Part shown: positions 46,892-55,034 of the stretch, one piece after another
Numbering within the stretch: the stretch's first letter is position 1
Layout of the letters: every line of letters starts with the position of its first letter
From: Paraburkholderia fynbosensis
GTDB taxonomy: Bacteria; Pseudomonadota; Gammaproteobacteria; Burkholderiales; Burkholderiaceae
Length of the DNA stretch: 64,000 nt
Direction: 5' to 3'
Assembly: GCF_902859935.1 (NCBI RefSeq)
Contig: NZ_CADIKI010000030.1
Coordinates: 1 to 64,000, forward strand
Notes under the pieces: generated by a model
Databases searched by the model: none
Told to the model about the DNA's origin: nothing
What the model saw: the letters and a program-made list of their open reading frames with translations, nothing else
Program-made: the position numbers and the translations under genes

Positions 46892-48059
46892 CGTTCGTCC
46901 AGTCTTTTATGCAACCTATCGCGATATTTACGATGCGTTGATCTCTTCAAAACAAAGGGTGAGCGTGGAGTTCATGCACGACTTCCTGCGCGTTCGAGGT
47001 ATCGTCTTCGGAAATCAAGCCAGCCGTGGCGAGCTCGTGGAAGCGATTGCGACGTATGCTTACGACAGCCCCGATCTTGATGAGTTGTGCGATCAGCTTG
47101 AGATACATTCGAAGGCGGACCGCGTCACCCACATGTCCCTAAGCGAGAAAATTTCTTCCGAGGTGCTGAAAGCAGCTTTGGCAGAAGTGAAAGCTGAGCG
47201 TTCAGGACATACTGAGGTTGTCGAGTTCAATAAGAATGAGGGTGGAAGACTGGAAGTTTCGATTGATTACTACGAACTCGACGAGGGACGAACGTTATTG
47301 CGACAGCAACGCCCGAAGCACGGAAAGATCGAGTTCATGACGGCTGGGGACGGCATGCGTGTTCGATTCCCCGGCGCGGAGCGAGTTGCGGATTTCGCGA
47401 CTGCCTTATTAGAGAAAATTCAGGCATCAGCGCCAAATATCACCCAGAAGACCATCGACCTGAGTGCGTTCAATAAGTTGCAGCGAACACAGTTTTTCCA
47501 GTTGATGATTCAAAAGCTGGAGAGCTATCGCATGGCGGACGTGAAGAAAGTCAACGTCAACCAAGATATTTCGGAGCCGGTATTCACCGTGGACGAGAGT
47601 ACTACCGCGGATGACGCAGACGACGAGGCCGATAGTGCGCCGCATTCAGGAGGATCCTTAAAGCGTGAGGTCGAGCGTGAGGTAAAGTCGTATTTGAAAC
47701 GCTGCACTCTAGATGGGTCCGGAATTCTCCATGCAAGCGAGCTCCGGCGATTTCTGGACTCGGGATTTTTCATCAGCCGAATTGTTTGGGAAGCTCAACC
47801 TCGATCGAAGAAGGCCGGGAAGCCGAAGGCTGAGCTCGAGGCTTTGATAGAGCGACCGGCTGAAGGGATCGGTTTCAAGTATACGGTCCGTGGCGTGTAT
47901 TCGCAGAGACGAGACAAGCGTTACGCCGTCACTAAGCGAAAACCGAAGGACATAGAACGCGAAGAATTACTGGACGCCCTTGAACTGGCTGCGCAGGCCG
48001 CTTACGTCGAGGTGGTGGAAAGCATTTCTTCCGAGCTAGAGTACGATGAAAAAGTATAA
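46884..48059 (+). CDS. gene 2 of the three-gene operon, possible SAP-like DNA-binding protein
   Basis: Protein of 391 residues from the ATG at 46884, which has GAGGGG five bases upstream and overlaps gene 1 by 8 bp; a GTG at 46878 is also possible. Residues ~25-70 (VEFMHDFLRVRGIVFGNQAS, RGELVEAIATYAYD) resemble a SAP-type helix-extended-helix DNA-binding motif. A central strand-rich domain follows (GKIEFMTAGDGMRVRFPGAE), then an acidic linker (STTADDADDEADSAPHSGG) and a basic C-terminal domain (RRFLDSGFFISRIVWEAQPR, RDKRYAVTKRKPKDIEREEL). No family recognised. The stop overlaps gene 3 by 14 bp, indicating translational coupling. Confidence 0.7.
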   Translation: MLNVRPVFYATYRDIYDALISSKQRVSVEFMHDFLRVRGIVFGNQASRGELVEAIATYAYDSPDLDELCDQLEIHSKADRVTHMSLSEKISSEVLKAALAEVKAERSGHTEVVEFNKNEGGRLEVSIDYYELDEGRTLLRQQRPKHGKIEFMTAGDGMRVRFPGAERVADFATALLEKIQASAPNITQKTIDLSAFNKLQRTQFFQLMIQKLESYRMADVKKVNVNQDISEPVFTVDESTTADDADDEADSAPHSGGSLKREVEREVKSYLKRCTLDGSGILHASELRRFLDSGFFISRIVWEAQPRSKKAGKPKAELEALIERPAEGIGFKYTVRGVYSQRRDKRYAVTKRKPKDIEREELLDALELAAQAAYVEVVESISSELEYDEKV

Positions 48060-48729
48060 ATGGGCAAATGCCACATTCGGTGTTGCTTTGACTACCCTCG
48101 GGGATCGGCTTCGTAAAGTTGAACTTGACCTATCGGAAGATGATACGGAAGGGTTTCGAATCGAGGAGCGAAGCGCGACGCGTATACGAGGAGTGTTCAT
48201 CGAGCGAGAAACGTCTCTAGAACATATCTCGTTACCGACAGGTCATGAATATGAAGAAAAGCGCTCACGTATTACGGTCACGGAATTTCTTGTGACCGAC
48301 GGGAGCTCGTTGAATTTGCTCTTGATGAATCCTCCGCGAAGGACGCTGCCATTCTTCAATGCTGTATCGCTCGCGACGAACTATCGATTTTCGGTCGAGA
48401 TGTTAGATGTCGATGTTTTGAAATGGGTGCAGTTTTTAGAGCGCCAAGTCGGCGATGTTTCGGTAACCTATCTCGATTGCAACAGCATCCAATTGTCGCC
48501 GGAGGTGACGGGGAGATTTGCTTTCCGGGGGACTCGAGACGTTAGGCAAGAAGCTAAGCGAACAACGAAGACTTCGGACGTTGCAGTCGAGTGTGCGCGC
48601 TGTGAACTAACGGCAGGGGGGTATAGGACGACGATCGAACTATTGCGGTCGGGCGCCGTGAAGCTGGCGTCGCCTGCTAGCGAAGAATTATTAGCCGTAA
48701 TTCATGGTTCCTTGGCGAGGGCATGCTAA
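48046..48729 (+). CDS. gene 3 of the three-gene operon, unknown
   Basis: Protein of 227 residues starting MKKYKWANATFGVALTTLGD, overlapping gene 2 by 14 bp. It has charged N-terminal strands (RIEERSATRIRGVFIERETS), a segment LNLLLMNPPRRTLPFFNAVS and a Cys pair in the C-terminal part (VAVECARCELTAGGYRTTIE). No signal peptide or membrane segment, so it is cytoplasmic. I do not recognise any domain. Tight overlap with the other two genes suggests one complex. Confidence 0.68.
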   Translation: MKKYKWANATFGVALTTLGDRLRKVELDLSEDDTEGFRIEERSATRIRGVFIERETSLEHISLPTGHEYEEKRSRITVTEFLVTDGSSLNLLLMNPPRRTLPFFNAVSLATNYRFSVEMLDVDVLKWVQFLERQVGDVSVTYLDCNSIQLSPEVTGRFAFRGTRDVRQEAKRTTKTSDVAVECARCELTAGGYRTTIELLRSGAVKLASPASEELLAVIHGSLARAC

Positions 48730-49059
48730 CAGAGTTTGCGGACTCGCTGTTGGTTTGCACGGAAACCTGATCCCAACTCCCCTGTTTCTCACAATGGACG
48801 GCTATGCTGGCGACGTTGCTGAACTTACTGGCGCCTCTGTGGACATGGCTAGGATCAATTTCGAACGCGAACACTTGGGAGCAGGGGCGGAACGAGGTGG
48901 AGCGGGTACGTGACGCGTTTTCATAGCCGCAAGTCCGGCGCAAAAATCCGCTCCTTTGATAAGAAAACTTATCTTGATAGCCCGATTGGGTCGCACGTTT
49001 CTTGGGCAAATTCCGTTTACCTAATTAAAGTGTACCTAGATTTCAACTAAAGTTGTGGC
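48730..49059. other. intergenic after the operon
   Basis: No supportable gene and no obvious terminator. Composition stays AT-rich to about 49030. Confidence 0.35.
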
Positions 49060-49260
49060 TACCGCCCTAGTCCCCCCGAATGCCCAGTCGAGCTGCCGTG
49101 CGCATGCCGGGTAGAGTGATGTTGTAGCGATAGACGCGTGGCGCAGGTGGTCGGGCAGCGTGGCCAGTTCCATGCCACGCGCGGGCACGTGGGAGGCGTG
49201 GGTATCGCGGATCCAGTGCGGACTCGCCCGGCGCACCTCCAGCTTTTCACCTTGGCATTC
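49060..49260 (-). pseudogene. C-terminal remnant of a tyrosine recombinase/integrase
   Basis: Minus strand: RRASPHWIRDTHASHVPARG, MELATLPDHLRHASIATTSL and YPACARQLDWAFGG. This is the C-terminal catalytic region of a phage-type integrase, with HxxR (HWIR), the later His (LRHAS) and a candidate Tyr (SLYP). The upstream catalytic Arg and the N-terminal half are missing, and residues at usually strict positions differ (RDTH for RHTH). It marks the edge of a former mobile element. Confidence 0.75.
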
Positions 49261-49354
49261 GGGTGTTTGGTAAGACCGTGATTTCTTATCGCGAAATGAG
49301 GGCGATCGGCGGCCATGAAGACACGGGTATACCTTATATTCTGGTAAGGCCAAT

Positions 49355-49564
49355 TCACATAAACTTGTCGCGCAGCCGCGATTTCGCGGCAGGTTGAAAT
49401 GTTCCGGCCTGACCAGCTGAGAACCGAACGAGGCACTTATAGACATGCAAGCCATTGTTTACGAAACTCCCCATTCGCTTCAAGTCGCTGAACGATCGGT
49501 GGCTGAACTCGTCGCTGCCGTTGCTCCCATAAGCATTCGTCGGGTTGGTTTCTACTGTTTTCAT
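49355..49564 (-). CDS. small hypothetical ORF (69 aa)
   Basis: Reads MKTVETNPTNAYGSNGSDEF and ends AAKSRLRDKFM. Composition is plausible, but no ribosome binding site or family is seen. It lies beside the integrase remnant and could be part of the same decayed element. The rest of 49565-50021 holds nothing I can support. Confidence 0.25.
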   Translation of the reverse strand: MKTVETNPTNAYGSNGSDEFSHRSFSDLKRMGSFVNNGLHVYKCLVRFSAGQAGTFQPAAKSRLRDKFM

Positions 49565-50021
49565 GAACAGCCTCGGCTGTGACTTGTCTCGGCCACTGGC
49601 CAGGTCGCGGGCGAAGCAAACCTCATGTGCTTCATCACCGGACGCGGTTCGACTTACGGCTGCAAGCCTTGTCCTTGCATCAAGTCCGCCACTTACATGT
49701 CGCTGTTCGCCAAAATGAGTCTCCATTGGACTTCAACGCTGGGGCGCTCTCGATGGAATCACAGCCTGTTACAGGCGGCAGAAGCGCTATTCGATCTGAT
49801 GCTCAATGCAGAGTCAGGACGATGCATTGCCGGCGAGGAAAACCAGGCGGGAACAGCGGATTTGTTCCCCGGTAGATCGGCGCGGGTGCTATGACCAGGC
49901 GCATCTGTCTAAGCGAAAGGTCAACGACAGTACGTTTGTAGTACTAACAGCATGCTCATCTCGAAGGCTTTGCCGCAAATCTGAGCGAAAAATACTTCGC
50001 AGTGCATGTTTCGGATTGACG

Positions 50022-50076
50022 GGTCAGGCCAATTGCAACGATAATGGCAAAAATAGCATGTTTGGCCTGACCAAAT
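50022..50076. promoter_or_regulatory. two GGTCAGGCC-type sites upstream of the catabolic operon
   Basis: GGTCAGGCCAATT at 50022-50034 and its inverted form TTTGGCCTGACCAAAT at 50061-50076 lie 33-87 bp before the first gene. TTGGCCTGACCAA is partly palindromic, as GntR/FadR operators are. A matching site lies upstream of the GntR gene at 63744. Confidence 0.6.
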
Positions 50077-50108
50077 GTGGCGGCTAATGTTCCAATGGAG
50101 GAGAGACG

Positions 50109-50951
50109 ATGATCCAGCTTTCTTCGCAAGCGAAGGCTGCGACGGAGCCCTTGAATGGCGAAAAGGCACTTGATAGCAACCGCGTCAGAGATAGGCTCGA
50201 CGCGGGCGTGATCTGCTACGGCACCTACATACGCTTTCCCGGTCCAGCTCCGATCGAAATCGCCGCGCAGGCGGGGTTCGAATTCGTGCGTATCGACGCA
50301 TATCACGTTGCATTTGATCCACAGACACTAGACGACATGATCCGGGCGGCGCACGCGCATCAGGTCACTCCTTGGATCCGTTGCCGCAATGATGCCTACG
50401 AGATCACGAAGGTGCTCGATATGGGCGCCCACGCGATCAGCGCTCCAAACGTAGGAACCGTGCGGGAAGCCCAAGCGTTGGTATCCGCCGTGAGGTTCGC
50501 TCCCAAAGGGCAACGTGAGTCTTCCAGACCGGTCCGTTACCACGGTATGGGCCTCGCCGAATACGTCGAGTGGGCTGAGCGCGAAATTTTGGTCTCTTGC
50601 CAGATCGAGGGAGCCGAGGGATTGGAGAATTACAAGGATATCGTTAAGGTGGAAGGACTGGATGTGATTCAGACAGGTCGCAACGATATCGCTCTCGCTC
50701 TCGGTTTACCAGGTCAGCAGTTTCATAAGGATGTCCTCGATGCTGAGGCGCGCATTGTTGATGCCGCTCTGACCGCAGGAAAACAGGTCTCACTCGCGCA
50801 TCCGTTAAACGAGGACGGCATCGAACGTAGTCTTCGGTGGGCAGAGAAGGGCGTGCGTATTCTGACAATGGGCTCGGATATCGACTCACTCTTCCTGGCA
50901 TTTAAGAGCGGGGTCCGCCAACTCCGCTCTGGCCAGACTAGGTCGCTATAG
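50109..50951 (+). CDS. HpcH/HpaI-type aldolase
   Basis: Class II pyruvate aldolase family, which cleaves 4-hydroxy-2-oxo acids to pyruvate (or a related oxo acid) and an aldehyde using a divalent metal. It has 280 residues with a GGAGGAGAG site before the ATG. The barrel signatures are visible: FVRIDAYHVAFDPQTLDDMI with D63 and H66, WIRCRNDAYE (R91/R93), SAPNVGTVREAQALVSAVRF, CQIEGAEGLEN (metal-binding E167 and E170) and IQTGRNDIALALGLPGQ with D193. The first gene of the catabolic operon, 26 bp before the amidohydrolase. The actual substrate is unknown. Confidence 0.85.
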   Translation: MIQLSSQAKAATEPLNGEKALDSNRVRDRLDAGVICYGTYIRFPGPAPIEIAAQAGFEFVRIDAYHVAFDPQTLDDMIRAAHAHQVTPWIRCRNDAYEITKVLDMGAHAISAPNVGTVREAQALVSAVRFAPKGQRESSRPVRYHGMGLAEYVEWAEREILVSCQIEGAEGLENYKDIVKVEGLDVIQTGRNDIALALGLPGQQFHKDVLDAEARIVDAALTAGKQVSLAHPLNEDGIERSLRWAEKGVRILTMGSDIDSLFLAFKSGVRQLRSGQTRSL

Positions 50952-50976
50952 CGTGTTGCGAATCTGAGGAACTGTA

Positions 50977-51966
50977 ATGACTGACACCGCAGTTACTAGT
51001 GCGATGAGCCCAGAGACACCTCTCGAACCTGAACTCGAGATACTGGACCCTCATCATCATTTGCTAGAGAAAAAAGGAGTGCACGCTTACCTTCTCGACG
51101 AGTTCAAGGCCGATACGTCCTCTCACAAGGTCGTTGAGAGCATTTTCGTGGAATGCGCATGGCCGGCCCTGGACTCTATCTCTGAGGTTCGCAAGGCTTT
51201 CGAATGGAGTCGCGACAGCGCGACTACGAGTGGCACGAAAATCACGGGTGTCATCGGCTTTGCCGACCTTCGCCAGGGGGCCGCGGTTGGCGAGTTACTG
51301 GACGAAATGAGCTCCATTGCCGAGTCCGGAGGCGGCTCGGGATTGTTCAAAGGCATCCGACACGGTGCCACATGGGATGCTTCTCCTGAGATTCGCAATC
51401 ACCGCACTGGGCCAAGCGCCGATCTTTACGAAGAGCGCGCATTTCGCGAAGGCTTTGCCCAGCTCGCGAGGCGCCACCTTACGTTCGACGCATGGGTTTA
51501 TCACCCCAAACTTCCGACCGTGGCAAGCCTCGCGGACGAATTCCCGGACACGCGAATCATTCTTGATCATCTTGGAGGGCCGTTGGCGGCTGGGCGCTTC
51601 GCGGGGCACGCTGACCAGGTCGATGAACACTGGAAGCATGGGATGAAGCTCGTTGCCGAACGCCAGAATGTCTTCCTCAAGATCGGTGGTATTGGATTTG
51701 ACCTGATGGTGGATTCGACCGTTGTTCCACTCCGACCCTCGTCCAAGCAGTTGGCGGACCATTGGCGCTCACGCATTCTGTGGGCAATCGAGGTTTTTGG
51801 AACCGATCGATGCATGTTCGAGAGCAACTTCCCCGCTGACCGGGGCGTGTGCGACTACTTGACGATTTGGAACGCATTCAAATTGATCACCGGTGACTTT
51901 AGCGATGCTGAGAAGGCTGACCTATTTCGGTTGAGCGCGCGCAAGGCCTATTACGGCATCGCCTGA
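50977..51966 (+). CDS. amidohydrolase-family metal hydrolase (COG3618-like)
   Basis: TIM-barrel metal-dependent hydrolase of 329 residues. The metal motif ILDPHHHLLEKKG starts the domain (residues ~22-34), AWVYHPKLPTVASLADEFPD and TRIILDHLGGPLAAGRFAGH carry later conserved His/Asp, and CMFESNFPADRGVCDYLTIW the last Asp. This family includes lactonases such as 2-pyrone-4,6-dicarboxylate lactonase and sugar-lactone hydrolases, so hydrolysis of a cyclic ester is likely here. GAGGAACTGTA precedes the ATG. It is cytoplasmic. Confidence 0.85.
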   Translation: MTDTAVTSAMSPETPLEPELEILDPHHHLLEKKGVHAYLLDEFKADTSSHKVVESIFVECAWPALDSISEVRKAFEWSRDSATTSGTKITGVIGFADLRQGAAVGELLDEMSSIAESGGGSGLFKGIRHGATWDASPEIRNHRTGPSADLYEERAFREGFAQLARRHLTFDAWVYHPKLPTVASLADEFPDTRIILDHLGGPLAAGRFAGHADQVDEHWKHGMKLVAERQNVFLKIGGIGFDLMVDSTVVPLRPSSKQLADHWRSRILWAIEVFGTDRCMFESNFPADRGVCDYLTIWNAFKLITGDFSDAEKADLFRLSARKAYYGIA

Positions 51967-52057
51967 CCGCACCGTATTTGCATCATCGCCGCGACTTTGT
52001 CCGTTCAATCTTCGGATTTGCATGCCTGGTACTACCAGGCAGCAAATCGGAACGCTT

Positions 52058-52894
52058 ATGAAAATGACAGAAATTTCCCAGGAGCATGTTGGGTCCGTGA
52101 GTCAGCCGGATGCGTTTGTCCAGTTTAAGGACGTTTGCTATAGCTACCCCGGCGGTACGCCGGCACTTAAAGATGCCAACTTTTCGATCGGACGCGGAGA
52201 GGTGGTCGCAATGGTTGGCCCAAGCGGTTGCGGTAAATCTACGTTGCTAAGCCTACTGGCCGGCTTACGCAGACCGGACTCGGGCACGCTAAAAATCAAT
52301 TTCTCGGACGAAGAGCGACGATTTCTTGCCAAGGCGAGCACGCCGCCACTGACGATGGTGTTCCAGACAAACACCGTGTTTCCGTGGATGTCGGTCGAAA
52401 AGAATATCCGCTTCGGCTTGCGCACGGCGAAGCTTTCGACAGCGGAGAAGGACGAGCGAGTTTCGACCATGCTTCAGATGGGTGGCCTTGAACAGTTTCG
52501 CAATTCATTGCCCCATCAACTCTCAGGGGGGATGCTTCGACGGGTCGCGCTCCTTGCGGGTATCGCTCCGATGCCAAAGATTCTCCTTCTGGACGAACCG
52601 TTTTCCGCGCTAGACGAGCCGACCCGCGTGATCCTTCATCAGGATTTGTTGGAGATTATTCGGAAGTTCGGGATCACTTGTCTGTTTGTCACCCATGACA
52701 TCGCGGAAGCGGTTTCGCTCTCAGATCGGGTGCTTGTATTCGGAAAGCGTCCAACAAGCGTGCGCAATGTTCATGATATCCGGTTTGAACGACCGCGAGA
52801 TCTCATCAGCATGCGAACTTCGAGTGAATTTGACGATGCGTATGGGGCTGTGTGGCGTGATCTGTGGGCAGCGATTGAGGAGGCTAAGGCATGA
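52058..52894 (+). CDS. NitT/TauT-type ABC transporter ATP-binding protein
   Basis: ATPase of an importer, 278 residues from the ATG at 52058 (GGAACG upstream); an in-frame ATG at 52022 would add 12 residues. Walker A is GPSGCGKST (about 54-62), the Q-loop MVFQTNTVFPWMSVEKN, the signature LSGGMLRRVALLAGIA, Walker B ILLLDEPFSALDE and the switch His in FVTHDIAEAV. It overlaps the permease gene by 4 bp (ATGA). The group usually carries sulfonates, nitrate, aromatic acids or pyrimidine precursors; the substrate here is presumably the compound degraded by the operon. Confidence 0.9.
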   Translation: MKMTEISQEHVGSVSQPDAFVQFKDVCYSYPGGTPALKDANFSIGRGEVVAMVGPSGCGKSTLLSLLAGLRRPDSGTLKINFSDEERRFLAKASTPPLTMVFQTNTVFPWMSVEKNIRFGLRTAKLSTAEKDERVSTMLQMGGLEQFRNSLPHQLSGGMLRRVALLAGIAPMPKILLLDEPFSALDEPTRVILHQDLLEIIRKFGITCLFVTHDIAEAVSLSDRVLVFGKRPTSVRNVHDIRFERPRDLISMRTSSEFDDAYGAVWRDLWAAIEEAKA

Positions 52895-53799
52895 CCATGC
52901 AGCAGCTTGCGAAACAAAAAGAGGCACTCGTCGCGGCATCACGATCAAGAAATGCGCCCCCCATGAAAAAGGATATTGTCAAGCCTGCATCTCTCGGACC
53001 CAGTCGAGCCTCGGTGTTCGTATGGCAATGCCTGATCGTCGTAGGCTTCCTTGCAGCGTGGCAATGGACGCCTGAGATTCCTTGGGTGCATTCACACATC
53101 AAGTTTGCCTCACCATTCTTCATCAGTTCGCCATCTCTTGCGTTTGAAACCAGCTGGCGCTTGATGTCCGGAAGTGCGGGAACTGGGACAATCTGGAATG
53201 CGTTCGGGCTCACGATGGGTGCTGCGCTGATTGGAACACTGATATCCGTTGTTGCAGGCGCCGTTCTGGGCCTTCTGCTAAGTCACTGGGATTTCGCAAA
53301 CGCGGTGGCGAAGCCCCTTGTCATCATCATCAATGCGATTCCTCGTATTGCGATTATCCCGATCATCGTGCTGATCGCAGGCGCCTCGACACAGACCGAT
53401 ATATGGACCGTCGTCACCGTGAACCTGTTTGTAGTCTTTTACAACGCGTTGGCAGGCGGCCAGCACGTCAAACCGGAGATGCTTCAGAATGCCCGGATTC
53501 TGGGCGCAAGCAATCTTGATATCCTGCTTCACGTTCGAGGGCCGTACGCGCTCGCCTGGACCTTTTCAGCGCTGCCGAACGCGGTTGCATTCGGGATCAT
53601 CGGCGCGGTGACCGCGGAACTCTTCTCTGGTGGAGACGGGATGGGGCGACTGTTGATGACAGCCGTCGACACGACCAATGCCGATCTGACTTTTGGCGTC
53701 ATCATCATCCTCTCGATTACTGGTGTTGTCCTCGTCTCGCTAGTTGAGAGCCTTCGCAAGGTGCTGATTCCCTGGTGGGGAAAGGCAGGTGGCCTGTGA
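52891..53799 (+). CDS. ABC transporter permease
   Basis: Inner-membrane permease of 302 residues with about six helices. The BPD_transp_1 domain covers roughly 100-295, with NAFGLTMGAALIGTLISVVA and the EAA-like loop QNARILGASNLDILLHVRGP. The N-terminal ~35 residues are hydrophilic and unusually long. GAGGAG lies before the ATG. The stop overlaps the GTG start of the binding-protein gene. Confidence 0.9.
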   Translation: MTMQQLAKQKEALVAASRSRNAPPMKKDIVKPASLGPSRASVFVWQCLIVVGFLAAWQWTPEIPWVHSHIKFASPFFISSPSLAFETSWRLMSGSAGTGTIWNAFGLTMGAALIGTLISVVAGAVLGLLLSHWDFANAVAKPLVIIINAIPRIAIIPIIVLIAGASTQTDIWTVVTVNLFVVFYNALAGGQHVKPEMLQNARILGASNLDILLHVRGPYALAWTFSALPNAVAFGIIGAVTAELFSGGDGMGRLLMTAVDTTNADLTFGVIIILSITGVVLVSLVESLRKVLIPWWGKAGGL

Positions 53800-55022
53800 A
53801 CGCGGTCCATCTTTTTCCTCTGCGAGGAATCCTCGGTCTGCACCGCACGATGGCTCTCGATCAGTCAACTGCGGGATCGTCAGGTGTTCCAGTCGATGGT
53901 CCAACGAAGCTCAGTGCGATCAATCGATATTGGCCGATGTGGTTAGCGACGCTGGTCACCGCTGCAATCATTAGCCTGTGGGCCTGGTCGGTCTATGGTG
54001 ACCAAAGAGCCTCGCGTGCAGCAGGTTTGCCTCACGTGACGATTGCGCTCACGGGGGTGTCGACGAATGTGCAGGAGTGGCTGATGGCTGATGCCCTCGG
54101 ATATTTCGAGAAAGCCGGGGTCGACGTCACGATTGAGAACTACAACGGGTCCGGCAATGCCCTCGCGGTTAGCGGTCAGGTTCCGCTGGTCATTCAGGGT
54201 GTTGGAGGAGCTATGAAGCCCGCGATAAGGGGGATACCGATCAGAATCGTGTACTCGCAGCAGACGGGGGATCCAGCAGGCGCAGTGACGGTTGCCACGT
54301 ATTCGCCGTTTCACGATCTAATGGACCTCTCGGGCCGTAGGGTCGGGACGATCAGCGCCGCGGGTAGTTGCTGGGGAAGTGCCGCACTCTATTCGGACTA
54401 CATTGTTCGCCATGGCGGAAAGCCGCTCCAAGTGACGCCGTATTCATCTCCGTTCGCGCTAAGCAGCGCATTGAATAGCGGTCAAATTGATGCGGCGATC
54501 TGCACGGCAGATACCCTGGCCAAGAATATTGATGCCGGCAACATGCGCAATCTTCTATCGCCGTCTAATCCCGTTTTGACGAACCTGGCGGGTGATGCCG
54601 TTCAGGTTGCAATGTGGGGAACTCGAGATGCTGTCGAGAAGAATCGCGAAGCGATCGTACGCGCCGTCGGCGCAGCGCAGGCGGCTGCGCAGCAGATTCC
54701 AGGGTGGTCAATCGACTTCATGGCGAAGCAGATGTCCAAGCTCCCTATCTTTCTCGGTTACTCAGAACAAGACATCCGACTTCAGCTTGAACAGGACAAG
54801 CCATACGCCTCGACGCTTGGCGGCTACATATCGCGTGATCAATGGCAGCGAACACTCGATGTTTATAAAAGCTACGCCTTGCGCATCAACCTCAAGGACG
54901 ACGCACTCCAGTACGACAAGCTGGTTGACGCTTCAATCAGTGAGGATGCTGGACGCTATCGCGACCTCGTGTTGAAGAAGATCAAGGCGCAGAGCGCAAT
55001 CAATCCAGCAACGAAACCATAA
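53796..55022 (+). CDS. membrane-anchored ABC substrate-binding protein (NMT1/TauA-like)
   Basis: Periplasmic-binding-type protein. The GTG at 53796 overlaps the permease stop and has AGGTGG upstream (408 residues); an ATG at 53850 gives 390. Instead of a cleavable signal there is a single internal hydrophobic segment (WPMWLATLVTAAIISLWAWS), so it probably remains anchored. The binding domain follows: HVTIALTGVSTNVQEWLMAD, ALGYFEKAGVDVTIENYNGS, GQVPLVIQGVGGAMKPAIRG, LSGRRVGTISAAGSCWGSAA and NSGQIDAAICTADTLAKNID, typical of NMT1/SsuA-like proteins. It ends the three-gene transporter set. Confidence 0.85.
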   Translation: MNAVHLFPLRGILGLHRTMALDQSTAGSSGVPVDGPTKLSAINRYWPMWLATLVTAAIISLWAWSVYGDQRASRAAGLPHVTIALTGVSTNVQEWLMADALGYFEKAGVDVTIENYNGSGNALAVSGQVPLVIQGVGGAMKPAIRGIPIRIVYSQQTGDPAGAVTVATYSPFHDLMDLSGRRVGTISAAGSCWGSAALYSDYIVRHGGKPLQVTPYSSPFALSSALNSGQIDAAICTADTLAKNIDAGNMRNLLSPSNPVLTNLAGDAVQVAMWGTRDAVEKNREAIVRAVGAAQAAAQQIPGWSIDFMAKQMSKLPIFLGYSEQDIRLQLEQDKPYASTLGGYISRDQWQRTLDVYKSYALRINLKDDALQYDKLVDASISEDAGRYRDLVLKKIKAQSAINPATKP

Positions 55023-55034
55023 AGGTGACATTAC

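Noticed and set aside
45914-48729. Assignment of the three-gene operon to a named defence system such as Shedu or GAPS4
   Set aside because: I see only a PD-(D/E)XK signature in gene 1. No diagnostic domain of a named system could be confirmed from the sequence, so it is left unnamed.
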